6,294 nucleotides of DNA from an uncultured Tissierellia bacterium. GTDB taxonomy: Bacteria; Bacillota; Clostridia; Tissierellales; Peptoniphilaceae. Each line of letters begins with the position of its first letter. The stretch's first letter is position 1. Positions 5,392 to 6,294 of the stretch are shown piece after piece. Both the position numbers and the translations under genes were made by a program. The notes under the pieces were generated by a model. The model worked only from the letters and a program-made list of their open reading frames with translations, was not told the origin of the DNA and did not search any database. Location of the stretch: NCBI GenBank assembly GCA_937923265.1, contig CALAJY010000049.1, positions 1 to 6,294 on the forward strand, given 5' to 3'.

Positions 5392-6234
5392 ATGAATCGG
5401 AAATATACGCTCTCTCTGATTGGCCTTGGCGTGTGCGGGCTTTTAACCCTGTCTGCCTGTCATGATCCAGAGAATCAATTCGCTCTTGTAAAGCCTCAGG
5501 AATCTCAGGAGGAGGACGGAAGTTCCCCCCTGCTCCAAGTGATTCAAGAAAAAGAATTAAAAGAAGAACAATTTCCCATGGAGGAAATTATCGATAAGGA
5601 CTTGGCTCCCGGCGAGAGAAAAATCGTGCAGGAAGGCGAACGTGGACAGAGCGAGATCATCTACGAGATTACCAAGGAAGGGGATCAGGAGCTCAAACGG
5701 ATTGCCATTTCTGAGCAGATCATCAAACGTGCGGTTCCCCAGATCACCCATATCGGTCCCGTTAAAGGCGACCTCGAAGCCGATGGAAGCAAGAAGATTG
5801 TGGGATATTCCGAGGAGAAAACGCCTCCGAAGGTGGAAAGCCAGCGTGTGATTTTCAGTCATCCCTCGCATGGATCCACGACCACGGCATCCCAGAGTTC
5901 CTCCTCCACTTCTCATAGCGCATCGTCTTCGCACCATTCCGGCTCGGTCTCCAAGCCCTCCTCCTCGGAGGCGGGCAGTGGCTCCATATACACGGGAGAG
6001 CCGATCCCTGCTTCTTCCAGCAGTAAGTCCACCAGCTCCTCCCAAAAACCCGCTTCTTCCGAGACCTCCAGTTCCAAACCGGATAAGTCCTCGGAAAAGC
6101 CCCCCGTGGAATCCAGTCAGCCCACCCACCCCCCCGAAGACTCCTCGGAGAAGCCTCCGAAACAAGGGGATCCCAATCCACATCCACAGGATCCGCCCAA
6201 GCAGCCTCCCGTGGAACCAAAACCTACCCACTGA
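5392..6234 (+). CDS. Secreted lipoprotein with a G5 domain and a Ser/Pro-rich tail
   Basis: Predicted extracellular lipoprotein of 280 residues (281 if ATG 5389 is used). A short basic N-terminus (MNRK), a hydrophobic core and the lipobox LSAC give lipidation at Cys23, so the protein should be anchored to the outer face of the membrane. An acidic linker (to about residue 60) leads to a G5 domain at about 61-125, recognised from DLAPGERKIVQEGERGQ, the following IIYEITKEG and the terminal ITHIGPVKG. G5 domains are linked in the literature to N-acetylglucosamine or cell-wall binding, and also occur in adhesins. From about residue 160 the protein is low-complexity, first Ser-rich, then Pro-rich, with SSEKPP repeated; it is probably disordered and may thread through the wall. 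There is no LPXTG motif, no enzyme domain and no second G5. Divergent from the helicase gene and followed by its own terminator, so monocistronic. The specific function is unknown. Confidence 0.88.
   Translation: MNRKYTLSLIGLGVCGLLTLSACHDPENQFALVKPQESQEEDGSSPLLQVIQEKELKEEQFPMEEIIDKDLAPGERKIVQEGERGQSEIIYEITKEGDQELKRIAISEQIIKRAVPQITHIGPVKGDLEADGSKKIVGYSEEKTPPKVESQRVIFSHPSHGSTTTASQSSSSTSHSASSSHHSGSVSKPSSSEAGSGSIYTGEPIPASSSSKSTSSSQKPASSETSSSKPDKSSEKPPVESSQPTHPPEDSSEKPPKQGDPNPHPQDPPKQPPVEPKPTH
5869..6231 (+). repeat. Low-complexity Ser-rich then Pro-rich coding tract
   Basis: Residues ~160-280 of the lipoprotein are dominated by Ser (many TCC, TCT and AGC codons), then Pro with Glu and Lys. SSEKPP is encoded twice, at 6088-6105 and 6142-6159, with synonymous differences, so this is not a recent exact duplication. 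Codon variety suggests a maintained disordered tail, not a slipping microsatellite. The composition also creates long spurious open frames on the opposite strand. Confidence 0.75.
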
Positions 6235-6242
6235 TCCGAACC

Positions 6243-6288
6243 AACTTCTTCCCCAAGGTCCTCCGACCTTCGAGGAAGTTTTTTTGTT
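6243..6288 (+). terminator. Intrinsic terminator of the lipoprotein gene
   Basis: It starts 9 nt after the stop codon. An inner perfect stem AAGGTC/GACCTT (6255-6260 with 6265-6270) closes a CTCC loop. An outer stem AACTTC/GAAGTT (6243-6248 with 6275-6280) encloses it across an internal loop. A run of seven T (6279-6285) follows directly. Classic Rho-independent layout. Confidence 0.88.
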
Positions 6289-6294
6289 CTTTCC

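Noticed and set aside
5557..6231. 224-codon open frame on the minus strand opposite the lipoprotein gene
   Set aside because: It mirrors the Ser/Pro-rich codon bias of the lipoprotein (Gly- and Arg-rich translation), has no recognisable domain or ribosome binding site, and the plus-strand gene has signal peptide, lipobox, G5 domain and terminator.
5860..6231. LPXTG-type sortase anchor at the end of the Pro-rich tail
   Set aside because: No LPXTG-like motif, hydrophobic segment or basic tail is present; anchoring is explained by the N-terminal lipobox.

Overview
The window looks like chromosomal DNA of a Gram-positive bacterium of the Bacillota, probably a clostridial or related anaerobic lineage. 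The evidence is strong AGGAGG-type ribosome binding sites, TGN-TATAAT promoter elements, a lipoprotein with a G5 domain, a CpoA-like glycolipid-type glycosyltransferase, and a helicase with an N-terminal nuclease domain. Base composition is close to balanced and moderately GC-rich in the genes. I cannot name the genus.

There are four genes in alternating orientation, so each is probably its own transcription unit. (1) 1-1503, minus strand: an RlmD/RumA-family 23S rRNA uracil-C5 methyltransferase with its start inside the window, running off the left edge. Its last ~100 bases change character: they are AT-rich and encode an acidic extension beyond the usual end of the family. This resembles the rlmD 3' extensions I associate with integrated mobile elements in clostridia. 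(2) 1705-2729, plus strand: a family-4 glycosyltransferase with an excellent ribosome binding site and extended -10 promoter, but with a one-base frameshift after codon 10. The shift sits directly on the heptamer A AAG GGG, which fits the -1 slippery pattern. (3) 2834-5212, minus strand: a PD-(D/E)XK nuclease fused to an XPD/DinG-type iron-sulfur helicase, starting at a GTG behind AAGGAGGG. (4) 5392-6234, plus strand: a secreted lipoprotein with one G5 domain and a long Ser/Pro-rich tail, closed by an intrinsic terminator at the right edge.

Genes 1 and 2 are divergent over ~200 bp, genes 2 and 3 converge over ~100 bp around a hairpin, and genes 3 and 4 are divergent over ~180 bp. No gap exceeds 300 bases, and no tRNA, rRNA or CRISPR array is visible. 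The four genes do not form one pathway. They cover rRNA modification, membrane glycolipid synthesis (if functional), DNA repair or processing, and the cell envelope. The two points most worth following are the hybrid 3' end of the methyltransferase gene, which suggests a mobile-element junction at or beyond the left edge, and the frameshift in the glycosyltransferase gene.
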